From Pseudomonas sp. P5_109 (GTDB lineage: Bacteria > Pseudomonadota > Gammaproteobacteria > Pseudomonadales > Pseudomonadaceae): 64,000 nucleotides of DNA. Where the stretch lies: assembly GCF_034009455.1 (NCBI RefSeq), contig NZ_CP125380.1, positions 1,343,001 to 1,407,000 on the forward strand. The letters run 5' to 3'. The translations under genes were made by a program, and so were the position numbers. This document shows, in pieces, positions 1-9,886 of this stretch (positions within the stretch are counted from its first letter, which is position 1; each line of letters starts with the position of its first letter). Below the pieces are notes generated by a model, which worked only from the letters and a program-made list of their open reading frames with translations, had not been told where the DNA came from and ran no database searches.

Positions 1-28
1 TCTTCGCGAGCAGGCCCGCCCCCACAGG
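1..28. repeat. Partial REP element (one arm)
   Basis: This is one arm of the common REP family in this window (arm ending GCAAGCCCGCTCCCACA, here with two changes: GCAGGCCCGCCCCCACA). Its partner arm would lie left of the window edge, so the element is cut. Confidence 0.6.
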
Positions 29-124
29 ATGAAAACAGTGTTTCAGGGTGCGACATAGGTGCAAGGGTCACCGGCAGTCTAAGCGGCTAATATGGCACTT
101 CAATGCGTCCGGGAATCCTGCTCA

Positions 125-1756
125 ATGCAAACCGCTTACACCGTCCTGATCCTGTTGATGCTGGTCGGCGTTTCGCGCCTGATCGGACGGGTGATTCCGT
201 TGCCGTTGCCGCTGGTGCAAATCGCCGCAGGGGCCTTGCTCGCCTGGCCGACGCTGGGTTTGCATGTGGCCCTGGATCCCGAGTTGTTCCTGTTTCTGTT
301 CCTGCCGCCGCTGTTGTTCTCCGACGGCTGGCGCATGCCCAAGCGCGAATTCTGGCACCTGCGCGGCCCGATCCTGACCCTGGCGGTGGGCCTGGTGCTG
401 TTTACCGTGGTCGGCGCCGGGTATTTCATTCATTGGCTACTGCCCGGCGTGCCGTTGCCGGTAGCGTTTGCCCTGGCGGCCGTGCTGTCGCCGACGGATG
501 CGGTGGCGGTGTCGGCCATCTCCCGCAATAGGCTGCCCACACCTTTGATGCACATCTTGCAGGGCGAGGCGCTGATGAACGATGCCTCGGGCCTGGTGAC
601 GTTCAAGTTTGCGCTGGTGGCGGCGGTGACCGGTGTGTTCTCGCTGGCCAATGCCAGCCTGACGTTTGTGCTGGTGGCGGTGGGCGGCCTGGCCGTGGGG
701 GTGGCCTTGAGCTGGCTGGTTGGCCGTCTGCGCGCATGGATGATTGCCCGTGGTTGGGATGATCCGGCGACGCACGTGGTGTTCATGTTGCTGCTGCCGT
801 TTGCCGCCTACGTGCTGGCCGAACGCATGGAAGTGTCGGGCATCCTCTCGGCGGTGGCGGCGGGGATGATGCAGAGCTGGCTCGATCTGTTGCCGCGCCA
901 GACCAATACGCGTTTGCTCAACCGAAGTGTCTGGTCACTGCTGGAGTTCGCCTTCAACGGCTTGATCTTCCTGCTGTTGGGCCTGCAGTTGCCGGACATC
1001 ATCAAGGCCGTGGCCAGTCACGAAACCTCGCTATGGCCAACGTTGCTGTATCGCGGGCTGGACGTGGTGGCGATTTTCCTGGTGCTGCTGGCCTTGCGCT
1101 TCGTCTGGGTGCAGAGCATCTGGCGTTTGTCGGTGCTGCTGCGGCGTTTGCGCGGCAAGGGCGAAGTGACCCAGGTGCCGACAGCGCGATCCTGTTGGTT
1201 GCTGACCGTGGGCGGCGTGCGCGGGGCCGTGACGCTGGCGGGTGTGATGTCGGTGCCGTTGTTGATGGGCGGGGAAGTGTTTCCTGAGCGCGACCTGCTG
1301 ATCTTCATCGCTGCCGGGGTGATTCTTTTGTCGCTGATCGCTGCGTGCATCGCGTTGCCGATGTTGCTGCGGGGCATCGAAGCAAGCCCCGATGACAAGC
1401 GGCGTAATGAGGTGCGCGACGCCTGGCGCAAAACCGCCGAAGCGGCCATTCATGCCCTTGAGGCAGAAGAGGTCAACCCGCAGGACGCCGCTCAGTCCGC
1501 GCTGGCCGCTGAGCTAAAGGCACGGATAATGTCTGAATATCGGCACCAGTTGGAGGTGTTCAACGATTCCGCTGAAGCCCAGGCCCTGGCCTTTCAGATG
1601 GACTTGCTGGAGCGCCGTCTGCGTTTGAAGGCGTTGCGGGCGCAACGCCTGGAGTTGTACAGCCTCAGCCGTCATCACCAGATCGGCGATGACGTGTTGC
1701 GTGAGGTGTTGGGGGAACTGGATCTGAGTGAGGCGAAACTTGGCCAGGTGAAATAA
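125..1756 (+). CDS. Na+/H+ antiporter, CPA1 (NhaP/NhaO-like) family
   Basis: Inner-membrane cation/proton antiporter of 543 residues, probably exporting Na+ or K+ in exchange for protons. About a dozen hydrophobic segments fill residues 1-415. They include the family signatures PTDA (about 123-126) and the ND pair (about 152-153) that carries the ion-binding aspartate. A charged cytoplasmic tail of about 120 residues follows. The ATG at 125 is preferred over the upstream in-frame ATG at 92 because it places the first membrane segment at the N-terminus as in relatives. The gene converges on dapC, with a small REP between them. PAO1 has an antiporter gene at the same place beside dapC. The exact ion cannot be read from the sequence. 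Confidence 0.85.
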   Translation: MQTAYTVLILLMLVGVSRLIGRVIPLPLPLVQIAAGALLAWPTLGLHVALDPELFLFLFLPPLLFSDGWRMPKREFWHLRGPILTLAVGLVLFTVVGAGYFIHWLLPGVPLPVAFALAAVLSPTDAVAVSAISRNRLPTPLMHILQGEALMNDASGLVTFKFALVAAVTGVFSLANASLTFVLVAVGGLAVGVALSWLVGRLRAWMIARGWDDPATHVVFMLLLPFAAYVLAERMEVSGILSAVAAGMMQSWLDLLPRQTNTRLLNRSVWSLLEFAFNGLIFLLLGLQLPDIIKAVASHETSLWPTLLYRGLDVVAIFLVLLALRFVWVQSIWRLSVLLRRLRGKGEVTQVPTARSCWLLTVGGVRGAVTLAGVMSVPLLMGGEVFPERDLLIFIAAGVILLSLIAACIALPMLLRGIEASPDDKRRNEVRDAWRKTAEAAIHALEAEEVNPQDAAQSALAAELKARIMSEYRHQLEVFNDSAEAQALAFQMDLLERRLRLKALRAQRLELYSLSRHHQIGDDVLREVLGELDLSEAKLGQVK

Positions 1757-1765
1757 CTGCTGCTC

Positions 1766-1836
1766 TTGCAGGAGCCCGGCTTGCCGGCGATGGCGTCCTG
1801 CAAATGGCCATTGCCGGCAAGCCGGACTCCTACAGG
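1766..1836. repeat. REP pair (GGAGCCSGCTTGC family)
   Basis: Two inverted arms (GGAGCCCGGCTTGCCGGCGA and its near complement ending CCGGACTCCTACAGG) lie between the convergent antiporter and dapC genes. The transcript could fold into one long hairpin. It has no T-run on either side, so it is a REP element rather than a typical terminator. Confidence 0.7.
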
Positions 1837-1843
1837 TCTGCGG

Positions 1844-3043
1844 TTATTTGCGACGTTGAATGAAGTCGCGAATGCGCTCTGCAGCTTCGACACACTCGGC
1901 AAGCGGCGCAACCAGCGCCATGCGCACGCGCCCGGCACCCGGGTTGACGCCATCCACATCCCGCGACAGGTAAGAACCCGGCACCACGGTCACGTGTTCC
2001 TGTTCGAACAGGTCGCGGCAGAATGCAGCATCGTCCCCCGCCACATTCGGCCACAGGTAGAAACTGCCATCCGGCCGCTGTACGTCCATGACCGGGCTGA
2101 GGATTTCCAGCACCGCATCGAACTTCTCGCGATACAGCGCACGGTTGGCGCGCACGTGCACTTCGTCATTCCAGGCGGCAACGCTGGCCAGTTGCGTTTG
2201 AACCGGCATGGCGCAGCCGTGGTAGGTGCGGTAGAGCAGGAAACCCTTGAGGATGTCGGCGTCACCGGCGACAAAGCCCGAACGCAGGCCTGGCAGGTTC
2301 GAACGCTTGGACAGGCTGTGGAACACCACGCAGCGCTTGAAGTCCTTGCGGCCCAGTTCCGCGCAAGCGCTGAGCAGGCCTGGTGGCGGGGTTTGTTCGT
2401 CGAAGTACAGCTCGCTGTAGCACTCGTCCGCGGCGATCACGAAGTCGTGTTCATCGGCCAGGGCGATCAGCTTTTTCAGGGTTTCCACCGGAATCAATGC
2501 ACCGGTCGGATTGCCTGGCGAGCACAGGAACAGGATCTGGCAGCGTTTCCAGATGTCCGGCGAGACGGCGTCGAAATCCGGATTGAAACCGTTTTCGTCC
2601 AGGCACGGCAGGTAATGCGGCTTGGCCCCGGCGAGGAACGCCGCGCCTTCGTAGATCTGGTAGAACGGGTTCGGGCTGACCACCAGCGCGTCGTCGCCAC
2701 GGTTGACCACGGTCTGGGTGAAGGCGAACAGCGCTTCGCGGGTGCCGTTGACCGGCAGCACGTTGCGCGCCGGATCGATCCAGCCGTTCGGCACGCCGAA
2801 ACGACGCTCGCACCAGGCGGCAATGGCTTCACGCAGCTCCGGGATACCGAGGGTGGTCGGGTACACCGCCATTTTTTCCAGATTGCTGGCCAGGGCCTCG
2901 GCGACAAAGCTTGGCGAACGGTGTTTCGGCTCGCCGATGGACAGCGCGATCGGACGCTTATCCGGGTTGGGCGTGACGCTGCCGAGCAGGGCGCGGAGCT
3001 TTTCGAAGGGGTAAGGCTGGAGCTGGGACAGAGCGTTGTTCAT
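1844..3043 (-). CDS. dapC: Succinyldiaminopimelate transaminase DapC
   Basis: PLP-dependent class I aminotransferase of 399 residues. It converts N-succinyl-2-amino-6-ketopimelate to N-succinyl-LL-diaminopimelate in the lysine and meso-diaminopimelate pathway, so it feeds peptidoglycan synthesis. The fold-type I landmarks are visible: NPT at about 178-180, D207 and Y209 near the cofactor, and the PLP lysine K246 in SLSKRSN, followed by GLRSG. It is the last gene of the leftward map-glnD-dapC group. It is separated from glnD by about 200 bp that hold a REP pair. The same order occurs in P. aeruginosa, which supports dapC over other class I aminotransferases. Confidence 0.9.
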   Translation of the reverse strand: MNNALSQLQPYPFEKLRALLGSVTPNPDKRPIALSIGEPKHRSPSFVAEALASNLEKMAVYPTTLGIPELREAIAAWCERRFGVPNGWIDPARNVLPVNGTREALFAFTQTVVNRGDDALVVSPNPFYQIYEGAAFLAGAKPHYLPCLDENGFNPDFDAVSPDIWKRCQILFLCSPGNPTGALIPVETLKKLIALADEHDFVIAADECYSELYFDEQTPPPGLLSACAELGRKDFKRCVVFHSLSKRSNLPGLRSGFVAGDADILKGFLLYRTYHGCAMPVQTQLASVAAWNDEVHVRANRALYREKFDAVLEILSPVMDVQRPDGSFYLWPNVAGDDAAFCRDLFEQEHVTVVPGSYLSRDVDGVNPGAGRVRMALVAPLAECVEAAERIRDFIQRRK

Positions 3044-3075
3044 CGGGGGCCTCTTTCAATGTGGGAGCAGTCTTG

Positions 3076-3208
3076 TGTGGCGAGGGGGCTTGCCCCCGTT
3101 CGGCTGCGTAGCAGTCGTAAAACCATGGTGTGCGGTGTACCTGATACACCGCGTGTGCAGGTTTTGGGGCCGCTTCGCGACCCAACGGGGGCAAGCCCCC
3201 TCGCCACA
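3076..3208. repeat. REP pair (GGCGAGGGGGCTTGCCCCC family)
   Basis: Perfect inverted arms (TGTGGCGAGGGGGCTTGCCC at 3076 and its complement ending at 3208) flank about 80 bp of spacer between dapC and glnD. It is the only copy of this G-rich REP family in the window. A partly matching inner repeat (GGTGT...ACACC) extends the pairing. Confidence 0.8.
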
Positions 3209-3242
3209 GGAAGTCCATTGCCACAGGGGGGAATGTGTTGGT

Positions 3243-5945
3243 TCAGATGCTGATGCGCGACAGTTTGATATCAGGTTCCTGGTTGACGCTCAGTTGTTCG
3301 ACGATCGCATCCTGCAGGCGGCTGCACAGCAGGGGATCGGACAGCGGCTGATTGTTGGCGTCGGTAATGAAGAACACGTCCTCCACGCGCTCGCCGAGGG
3401 TGGCGATCTTGGCGTTTTGCAGCGACAGGTCGAACTCCAGGAAAATCGTGCCAATCCGCGCCAGCAAGCCCGGGCGGTCGGGGGCCGTGAGCTCCAGCAC
3501 CGTCACCGGACGCTGGGCGTCGTTGTGGATCGTCACCTGCGGCGCAAAGGCGAAATGCTTGAGCTGGCGCGGCACCCGGCGCTGGATGATGGTCGGGTAG
3601 TCGTCCGGGTTGCGCAGGGCTTCGGTCAGGCCGTCGCGGATCTGTTTGACCCGCGCCGGGTTATCGCCAATCGAGTCGCCGTCGGTGTCGAGCACGATGT
3701 AGGTGTCGAGGGTGAACTGGCTGCTGGAGGTGATGACCCGGGCGTCATGGATGTTCAGGTTGAGCTGGTCCATCGCCGCCACGGTCACGGCAAAGAAATC
3801 GTGCTGGTCGGGGGCATAGATGAAGATCTGCGTGCCGCCCTCAAACTCGCGCTGGGTGGTTTCCTTGATCAGTACCAGCGGTCCGCCGTCGGCCGGTTGC
3901 TGGAGGATCGCATCGCTGTGCCAGGCCACGTCGCCGGCGGTGTGACGCAGGAAATAGTCATCACCCAGCTGCGCCCAGAGTTGCTCGACATCGTCCGGGT
4001 CGGTGCCGCCGCGCACCAGGATATCCAGGGCAGCGCTCTGGGTCTGGCGGATCTGCTCTTCGCGGTCCACCGGATTCTCCAGGCCTCGACGCAGGGCGCG
4101 CTTGGTCTCGGTGTAGAGCTGGCGCAACAGGCTGGCGCGCCAGGAGTTCCACAGCGTCGGGTTGGTGGCGTTGATGTCGGCGACGGTCAGTACATATAGA
4201 TAGTCGAGGCGGGTTTCGTCGCCGACGATCTGGGCGAAATCGTGGATCACCTGCGGGTCGGACAAGTCCTTGCGCTGGGCGGTGGTCGACATCACCAGGT
4301 GGTTTTGCACCAGCCACACGATCAGGCGGCTGTCCCACACTGGCAGCTGATGGCGCTGGCAAAACGCCTCGGCGTCGACCGCGCCGATGTCCGAGTGGTC
4401 GCCATGCCGGCCTTTGCCGATGTCGTGGTACAGGCCGGCCATGTAGATCAGCTCGGGTTTGGGCAGCTTGCCCATGAGCTTGCTGGCCAGCGGGAATTTT
4501 TCCGACACCTGGGTGTACTGCAACTTACGCAGGTGTTTGATCAGGTTCAGGGTGTGCGCGTCGACGGTATAGATGTGGAACAGGTCATGCTGCATCTGCC
4601 CGACGATAAAGCCGAACTCGGGCAGATAACGCCCCAGGATGCCGTAACGGTTCATCCGCCGCAGGTTGCGGTGGATACCGATCTTGCATTTGAACAGTTC
4701 GATAAACAGGCTGGTGTTGCGAATATCGTTGCGGAAGTCGTCGTCGATCAGGTGGCGGTTTTCCCGCAGCAGACGAATGGTGTCGGCGCGCACGCCCTTG
4801 ATTTCCGGCTGTTGGGCCATCAATACGAAGATTTCCAGCATGGCGAACGGCGTGCGGCGGAACACGTTATCGTTGCGTGCTTCGATGTAGCCGTCATGCA
4901 ACTGGAAGCGCGAGTTGATCGGCTGCGCGGGCGCTTCGTCCTCCGGTGCGAGGATGACCTCTTCAAAGTGCTGGATGATCAGGTCGCTGAGCTGGGCGAT
5001 GCTCATCACTACCCGATAATACTGTTGCATGAAGTTTTCGATGGCTTGCTTGGCGTCGTCGCCTTTGAAGCCCAGCAGCCCGGCAATGGTGCGCTGGTGA
5101 TCGAACAGCAGGCGGTCTTCGGAGCGGCCGGCAAGCATGTGCAGGGCATAACGCACCTTCCACAGGAACTCCTGGGAAGAGGCGAGCAGGGCGTTTTCGC
5201 TCTCGACCAGGAATCCTTCGCCAGCCAGTGCCCGCAGGTTCAGGGTGCCGTACTGGCGACGGGCTACCCACAGGATCGTCTGGATATCCCGCAGGCCGCC
5301 GGGCGAGCCCTTGACGTTGGGTTCCAGGTTGTATTCGGTGTCGTTGTATTTGTGGTGGCGGGCCTTTTGTTCGGCACGCTTGGCCAGGAAGAAGTCCTTG
5401 CTCGGCCACATGTGTGCGGTGCTGGTGACATCCAGCATGCGCTGGCGCAAATGTTCGGGGCCAGCGATGGTGCGGCTTTCCATCAGGTTGGTGACAACCG
5501 TCAGGTCGGCGCGAGCCTCGACGGCGCACTCGTCGACCGAGCGAACGCTCTGACCGACCTCCAGGCCAATGTCCCACAACAGCGTCAGGAAACGCTCGAT
5601 GGAATCGCGGAAAACTTCGTGGTCGGCGCTGTCCAGCAGGATCAGCAGATCGATATCGGAGTAAGGATGCAATTCACCACGGCCGTAGCCGCCGACCGCG
5701 ACCAGGGCGATGTCGGCGTCCTCGCTCCAGTCGAACTGGTTCCAGGCCTTTTGCAGGATGTTGTCGACGAACCAGGCGCGATCCTCAATCAGCCGGCGAA
5801 TGTCGCGGCCGCCGCGAAAGCGCGTGTCGAGCACTTCGCGGGCCTGGCGGATCGCCTTCTTGAAGGCCGCGATCGGGCTTGCCTTCAGGGCCAGTTCAGC
5901 CTGGAACTGGCCGCGGTCGAAGAGTTCGGGATCCACCTGCGGCAT
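3243..5945 (-). CDS. glnD: Bifunctional uridylyltransferase/uridylyl-removing enzyme GlnD
   Basis: The main nitrogen sensor. It uridylylates PII proteins when glutamine is low and removes the UMP when glutamine is high, and so controls glutamine synthetase and NtrBC. It is 900 residues, the normal length. The order is: nucleotidyltransferase domain with [15 protein letters not shown] (metal aspartates D97 and D99), a GlnD-specific helical region, an HD domain ([13 protein letters not shown]) that holds the UR activity, and two C-terminal ACT domains ([19 protein letters not shown] and [20 protein letters not shown]) that bind glutamine. It lies downstream of map with 41 bp between them, probably in one transcript. 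Confidence 0.97.
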   Translation of the reverse strand: MPQVDPELFDRGQFQAELALKASPIAAFKKAIRQAREVLDTRFRGGRDIRRLIEDRAWFVDNILQKAWNQFDWSEDADIALVAVGGYGRGELHPYSDIDLLILLDSADHEVFRDSIERFLTLLWDIGLEVGQSVRSVDECAVEARADLTVVTNLMESRTIAGPEHLRQRMLDVTSTAHMWPSKDFFLAKRAEQKARHHKYNDTEYNLEPNVKGSPGGLRDIQTILWVARRQYGTLNLRALAGEGFLVESENALLASSQEFLWKVRYALHMLAGRSEDRLLFDHQRTIAGLLGFKGDDAKQAIENFMQQYYRVVMSIAQLSDLIIQHFEEVILAPEDEAPAQPINSRFQLHDGYIEARNDNVFRRTPFAMLEIFVLMAQQPEIKGVRADTIRLLRENRHLIDDDFRNDIRNTSLFIELFKCKIGIHRNLRRMNRYGILGRYLPEFGFIVGQMQHDLFHIYTVDAHTLNLIKHLRKLQYTQVSEKFPLASKLMGKLPKPELIYMAGLYHDIGKGRHGDHSDIGAVDAEAFCQRHQLPVWDSRLIVWLVQNHLVMSTTAQRKDLSDPQVIHDFAQIVGDETRLDYLYVLTVADINATNPTLWNSWRASLLRQLYTETKRALRRGLENPVDREEQIRQTQSAALDILVRGGTDPDDVEQLWAQLGDDYFLRHTAGDVAWHSDAILQQPADGGPLVLIKETTQREFEGGTQIFIYAPDQHDFFAVTVAAMDQLNLNIHDARVITSSSQFTLDTYIVLDTDGDSIGDNPARVKQIRDGLTEALRNPDDYPTIIQRRVPRQLKHFAFAPQVTIHNDAQRPVTVLELTAPDRPGLLARIGTIFLEFDLSLQNAKIATLGERVEDVFFITDANNQPLSDPLLCSRLQDAIVEQLSVNQEPDIKLSRISI

Positions 5946-5986
5946 CGATTGGCTTTCCTTTCTATAGGCGATGTACTGTAACGGGA

Positions 5987-6769
5987 TCAGGCCGAAACGC
6001 GAGGGATGGTGTCATCGGCGCGCAGGGTGAAGATCTCGTAGCCGGTTTCGGTCACCAGCAGGGTGTGTTCCCACTGGGCCGAGAGCTTGCGGTCCTTGGT
6101 GATCGCGGTCCAGCCGTCGCCCAGTACCTTGGTGTCGGCACGGCCCTGGTTGATCATCGGCTCGATGGTGAAGGTCATGCCAGCCTTGAGTTCCATGCCG
6201 GTGCCAGCGCGGCCGTAGTGCAGGATCTGCGGCTCTTCGTGGAACACCTTGCCGATGCCGTGGCCGCAGAATTCGCGAACCACCGAGAAGCCGTTCTTTT
6301 CAGCGTGCTTCTGGATGATTTCGCCGATGTCGCCCAGGCGGCAGCCGGGCTTGACGATTTCGATCGCCTTGTACATGCATTCCTGGGTCACCTGGGACAG
6401 GCGCTCGGCCCAGACCGGCACGCTGCCGACGTGGAACATGCGGCTGGTGTCACCGTGGTAACCGTCCTTGATGACGGTGACGTCGATGTTCAGGGTGTCG
6501 CCATCCTTGAGCGGCTTGTCGTTCGGGATGCCGTGGCAGACCACATGGTTGATCGACGTGCAGATCGACTTCGGATAGCCCTTGTAGTTGAGCGGGGCAG
6601 GGATGGCTTTCTGCTCATTGACGATGTAGTCGTGGCAGATCTGGTTCAGTTGATCGGTGGTAACGCCCGGCTTGACATGTTCGGCAATCATTTCCAGCAC
6701 ATCGGCGGCCAGTTTGCCGGCGATACGCATCTTGGCGATATCCTCGGGAGTTTTGAGGGTGACGGTCAT
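5987..6769 (-). CDS. map: Methionine aminopeptidase, type I
   Basis: Removes the initiator methionine from nascent proteins in the cytoplasm. At 260 residues it has the length of bacterial type Ia enzymes. The dinuclear metal ligands can be seen: the first aspartate in NIDVTV, the second in GDTSRMF, histidine in GHGIG, glutamate in TIEPM, and a second glutamate in WEHTLLVTE. The substrate-site histidine is in HVVCHGIPN. It is transcribed leftward, divergently from rpsB, as in many Proteobacteria. Confidence 0.96.
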   Translation of the reverse strand: MTVTLKTPEDIAKMRIAGKLAADVLEMIAEHVKPGVTTDQLNQICHDYIVNEQKAIPAPLNYKGYPKSICTSINHVVCHGIPNDKPLKDGDTLNIDVTVIKDGYHGDTSRMFHVGSVPVWAERLSQVTQECMYKAIEIVKPGCRLGDIGEIIQKHAEKNGFSVVREFCGHGIGKVFHEEPQILHYGRAGTGMELKAGMTFTIEPMINQGRADTKVLGDGWTAITKDRKLSAQWEHTLLVTETGYEIFTLRADDTIPRVSA

Positions 6770-6972
6770 ACAGGCTCTCTCTGCGCCAGGCGGCGCTTTC
6801 TAAACGGAAAGGGCATTGCGCGATCGATCTTCGCGGCCCTGAAAAAAGCGATTCTACCAGACGATCAGCGCAAATCTGCGCCTGAGTGCATCGCTTCTCT
6901 CTATAGAATGGTGCATTCTTGGCGGATTCCAAGGGGTGGAGCAAAGCACTCGCCAGGATTTCAGAATCCGGG

Positions 6973-7138
6973 TTCCGTTTTGCCCTGCCTTATGGTATAA
7001 AATGCGCCGCTTTCCGGGGATGTCCCGAAAAGCCTAAATCCACACACGTGTCGACACGATGACCTGGGTGCCGGAAGCTTGATGCTGCTGGTTGGTCATT
7101 GGGATACGTGGAGGCCAAACCCGACTTATTAAGGAACT
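6973..7138 (+). promoter_or_regulatory. rpsB promoter region and structured leader
   Basis: The 372-bp gap between map and rpsB (6770-7141) has no gene. A TATAAA box lies at 6996-7001, with a weak -35 (TTCCGT, 6973-6978) 17 bp before it. The expected leader then contains nested complementary stretches: TCCAC (7039-7043) with GTGGA (7108-7112), and GATGACC (7058-7064) with GGTCATT (7094-7100). The rpsB Shine-Dalgarno AAGGA follows at about 7131. Ribosomal protein S2 controls its own operon through a leader in enterobacteria. That this leader does the same is inference. Confidence 0.5.
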
Positions 7139-7141
7139 ATC

Positions 7142-7879
7142 ATGTCCCAAGTCAACATGCGCGATATGCTGAAGGCCGGTGTGCACTTCGGTCACCAGAC
7201 CCGTTACTGGAACCCGAAAATGGGTAAGTACATTTTCGGCGCGCGTAACAAGATCCACATCATCAACCTTGAAAAAACCCTGCCAATGTTCAACGAAGCT
7301 CTGACTTTCGTAGAGCGTCTGGCCCAGGGCAAAAACAAGATTCTGTTCGTCGGCACCAAGCGTTCCGCTGGCAAGATCGTTGCTGAAGAAGCAGCACGTT
7401 GCGGTTCGCCGTACGTCGATCACCGCTGGTTGGGCGGCATGCTGACCAACTTCAAAACCATCCGTGCTTCCATCAAGCGTCTGCGTGACCTTGAAGTGCA
7501 AGCCGAAGACGGTACTTTCGCCAAGCTGACCAAGAAAGAAGCGCTGATGCGCTCCCGTGACCTGGAAAAGCTGGATCGTTCCCTGGGTGGTATCAAGGAC
7601 ATGGGCGGTCTGCCAGACGCTCTGTTCGTTATCGACGTTGATCACGAGCGCATCGCGATCACCGAAGCCAACAAGCTGGGCATCCCGGTTATCGGCGTGG
7701 TCGATACCAACAGCAGCCCGGAAGGCGTTGACTACATCATCCCAGGCAACGATGACGCAATCCGCGCTATCCAGCTGTACATGGGTTCGATGGCTGACGC
7801 TGTAATCCGTGGTCGCAACAATGTTGCCGGCGGCACCGTTGAATTCGTAGCTGAAGAAACTCAGGCTGCAGCTGAGTAA
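7142..7879 (+). CDS. rpsB: 30S ribosomal protein S2
   Basis: Structural protein of the small ribosomal subunit that binds 16S rRNA and is needed for S1 to bind. The 245 residues start [20 protein letters not shown] and contain the S2 signature blocks ([40 protein letters not shown]). A good Shine-Dalgarno (AAGGA) precedes the ATG. Codon use is strongly biased, as expected of a highly expressed gene. A terminator follows at 7908-7932, and tsf comes next. As in most bacteria the two probably share transcription through a leaky terminator, or tsf has its own promoter. Confidence 0.99.
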   Translation: MSQVNMRDMLKAGVHFGHQTRYWNPKMGKYIFGARNKIHIINLEKTLPMFNEALTFVERLAQGKNKILFVGTKRSAGKIVAEEAARCGSPYVDHRWLGGMLTNFKTIRASIKRLRDLEVQAEDGTFAKLTKKEALMRSRDLEKLDRSLGGIKDMGGLPDALFVIDVDHERIAITEANKLGIPVIGVVDTNSSPEGVDYIIPGNDDAIRAIQLYMGSMADAVIRGRNNVAGGTVEFVAEETQAAAE

Positions 7880-7907
7880 TTGACGCCCTGGCGTTGACTC
7901 AGTAAGC

Positions 7908-7932
7908 AAAAAGGGGGCTTGGCCCCCTTTTT
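7908..7932 (+). terminator. Intrinsic terminator/attenuator after rpsB
   Basis: Near-perfect symmetric hairpin AAAAAGGGGG-CTTGG-CCCCCTTTTT between rpsB and tsf. It has an A-run before and a T-run after, so it can work in both directions. In E. coli a similar element between the two genes lowers tsf relative to rpsB. Confidence 0.9.
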
Positions 7933-8069
7933 GCCACCTCGAAAACCATTTGTCGGCGCCCACTGCTCTATCTGTAACGTGCGGCAGCTAACAAGGGTGG
8001 TTCGGGAAGAATTGATCGCCCGTTCGATCGGGTGGAATGGTTGAAAACCTATCCAAGAGGAATTTTAAA

Positions 8070-8933
8070 ATGGCAGCAATTACTGCAGCGTTGGTCAAAG
8101 AACTGCGCGAGCGTACCGGCGAAGGCATGATGGATTGCAAGAAAGCCCTGGAAAAGGCTGGCGGCGACATCGAAAAAGCCATTGATGACATGCGCGCTTC
8201 GGGCGCCATCAAGGCTGCCAAGAAAGCCGGCAACGTTGCCGCTGAAGGCGCTATCGCCATCAAGGCAGACGACAAGGTAGCCGTGCTGCTGGAAGTTAAC
8301 TCGCAGACCGACTTCCTGGCCCTGCAAGACGACTTCAAGAACTTCGTTGCTGCCAGCGTAGAAAAAGCCTTCGACGAAAAACTGACCGACGCAGCTCCGC
8401 TGATCGCCGCTCAGGAATCGGCTCGTGAAGCCCTGGTGGCCAAAGTTGGCGAAAACGTCAACATCCGTCGCCTGGTACGCGTAGAGGGTGACGTTGTCGG
8501 CACCTACCTGCACGGTAACAAGATCGGTGTTGCTGTTGTTCTCAAGGGCGGCGATGTTCAGCTGGCCAAAGAGATCGCCATGCACGTGGCGGCAAGCAAC
8601 CCTGAGTTCCTGCTGCCATCGCAGGTTTCGCCAGAAGCCATCGAGCGCGAGAAGGGCGTCTTCCTGACCCTGAACGAAGACAAGATGAAAGGCAAGCCAG
8701 CTGAAATCGTCGAGAAGATGATCGCTGGTCGTATCACCAAGTTCCTGGCTGAAGCCAGCCTGGTAGAGCAAGCTTTCGTCATGAACCCGGAAATCACCGT
8801 GGGTGCCCTGGCCAAGAAAGCCGGCGCTGAAATCGTTTCCTTCACTTACTTCAAAGTAGGCGAAGGCATCGAGAAGCCAGTGGACAACTTCGCCGAAGAA
8901 GTTGCTGCCCAGCTGGCTGCCGCCAAGCAATAA
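8070..8933 (+). CDS. tsf: Elongation factor Ts
   Basis: Guanine-nucleotide exchange factor that recycles EF-Tu-GDP to EF-Tu-GTP. The 287 residues begin MAAITAALVKELRERTGEGM, with the N-terminal UBA-like domain and the conserved TDF (NSQTDFLAL) that contacts EF-Tu. The ATG at 8070 has an AGAGG Shine-Dalgarno ten bases upstream. The longer reading from 8037 has no support. It lies between rpsB and pyrH and is followed by a strong terminator at 8957-8990. Confidence 0.99.
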   Translation: MAAITAALVKELRERTGEGMMDCKKALEKAGGDIEKAIDDMRASGAIKAAKKAGNVAAEGAIAIKADDKVAVLLEVNSQTDFLALQDDFKNFVAASVEKAFDEKLTDAAPLIAAQESAREALVAKVGENVNIRRLVRVEGDVVGTYLHGNKIGVAVVLKGGDVQLAKEIAMHVAASNPEFLLPSQVSPEAIEREKGVFLTLNEDKMKGKPAEIVEKMIAGRITKFLAEASLVEQAFVMNPEITVGALAKKAGAEIVSFTYFKVGEGIEKPVDNFAEEVAAQLAAAKQ

Positions 8934-8956
8934 GACGGTTTTTAACTGTCGCCCAG

Positions 8957-8990
8957 AAGAGGCTGCCCGCTCACGCGCGCAGCCTCTTTT
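8957..8990 (+). terminator. Intrinsic terminator after tsf
   Basis: Perfect ten-base-pair stem, AAGAGGCTGC with GCAGCCTCTT, around a 12-nt loop and followed by T residues. It ends the rpsB-tsf unit. Confidence 0.85.
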
Positions 8991-9030
8991 CAGATGGGGC
9001 ATCAATTTTTAATTGGTTTCCCTTTGGAAC

Positions 9031-9102
9031 TGGCTTACAAAGCCATGTTCCGATGGCGCTGAAGCAGCGCCACGCTAGAGTGAACGCCAGCTGTAAACAG
9101 CT
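9031..9102 (+). promoter_or_regulatory. Three consecutive small hairpins upstream of pyrH
   Basis: Three perfect stems follow each other in the pyrH leader region: TGGCTT-ACA-AAGCCA (9031-9045), TGGCGCTG-AAG-CAGCGCCA (9054-9072) and AGCTG-TAAA-CAGCT (9089-9102). None has a T-run, so they do not look like terminators. They may be part of a structured leader. Function unknown. Confidence 0.45.
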
Positions 9103-9142
9103 CGCAAAGAATTTTTAAAATACGCCGCAGGAGAGATTCGCA

Positions 9143-9886
9143 ATGGCTCAGCAGGGCAGTGGTTATCAGGCTCGCTATAAACGCATTCTACTCAAGCTTA
9201 GCGGCGAGGCCCTGATGGGCTCGGAAGAGTTCGGGATCGACCCGAAAGTTCTGGATCGCATGGCATTGGAAGTTGGCCAACTGGTCGGCATCGGTGTTCA
9301 GGTTGGTCTGGTTATCGGTGGTGGCAACCTGTTCCGCGGTGAAGCGCTGAGCAAGGCTGGCATGGACCGGGTCACCGGCGACCACATGGGCATGCTGGCC
9401 ACTGTGATGAACGCCCTGGCCATGCGCGACGCCCTTGAGCGCGCCAACATCTCGGCCATCGTGATGTCCGCTATTTCCATGGTTGGCGTGACCGATCACT
9501 ACGATCGTCGCAAGGCCATGCGCCACTTGAACTCCAAGGACGTGGTGATTTTCGCGGCCGGTACCGGCAACCCGTTCTTTACGACGGATTCGGCAGCCTG
9601 CCTGCGTGCAATCGAAATCGATGCCGATGTCGTGCTCAAGGCGACCAAGGTCGATGGCGTCTATACCGCTGACCCGTTCAAAGACCCGCATGCCGAGAAG
9701 TTCGATCATCTGACCTACGATGAAGTGCTGGATCGCAAGCTGGGTGTGATGGATCTGACGGCCATTTGCCTGTGCCGCGACCACAAGATGCCGCTACGCG
9801 TATTTAACATGAACAAGCCCGGCGCCCTGCTGAACATCGTACATGGCGGCGCTGAAGGAACCCTGATCGAGGAAGGCCAACAATGA
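9143..9886 (+). CDS. pyrH: UMP kinase
   Basis: Phosphorylates UMP to UDP, an essential step of pyrimidine nucleotide synthesis. It belongs to the amino-acid kinase fold and not to the eukaryotic NMP kinases. The 247 residues carry [10 protein letters not shown] at the phosphate-binding N-terminus, GGGNLFRG, and the UMP-binding segment [13 protein letters not shown]. Shine-Dalgarno AGGAG lies upstream. It overlaps frr by four bases (ATGA), so the two are probably translationally coupled. The chain tsf-pyrH-frr is conserved across bacteria. Confidence 0.99.
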   Translation: MAQQGSGYQARYKRILLKLSGEALMGSEEFGIDPKVLDRMALEVGQLVGIGVQVGLVIGGGNLFRGEALSKAGMDRVTGDHMGMLATVMNALAMRDALERANISAIVMSAISMVGVTDHYDRRKAMRHLNSKDVVIFAAGTGNPFFTTDSAACLRAIEIDADVVLKATKVDGVYTADPFKDPHAEKFDHLTYDEVLDRKLGVMDLTAICLCRDHKMPLRVFNMNKPGALLNIVHGGAEGTLIEEGQQ

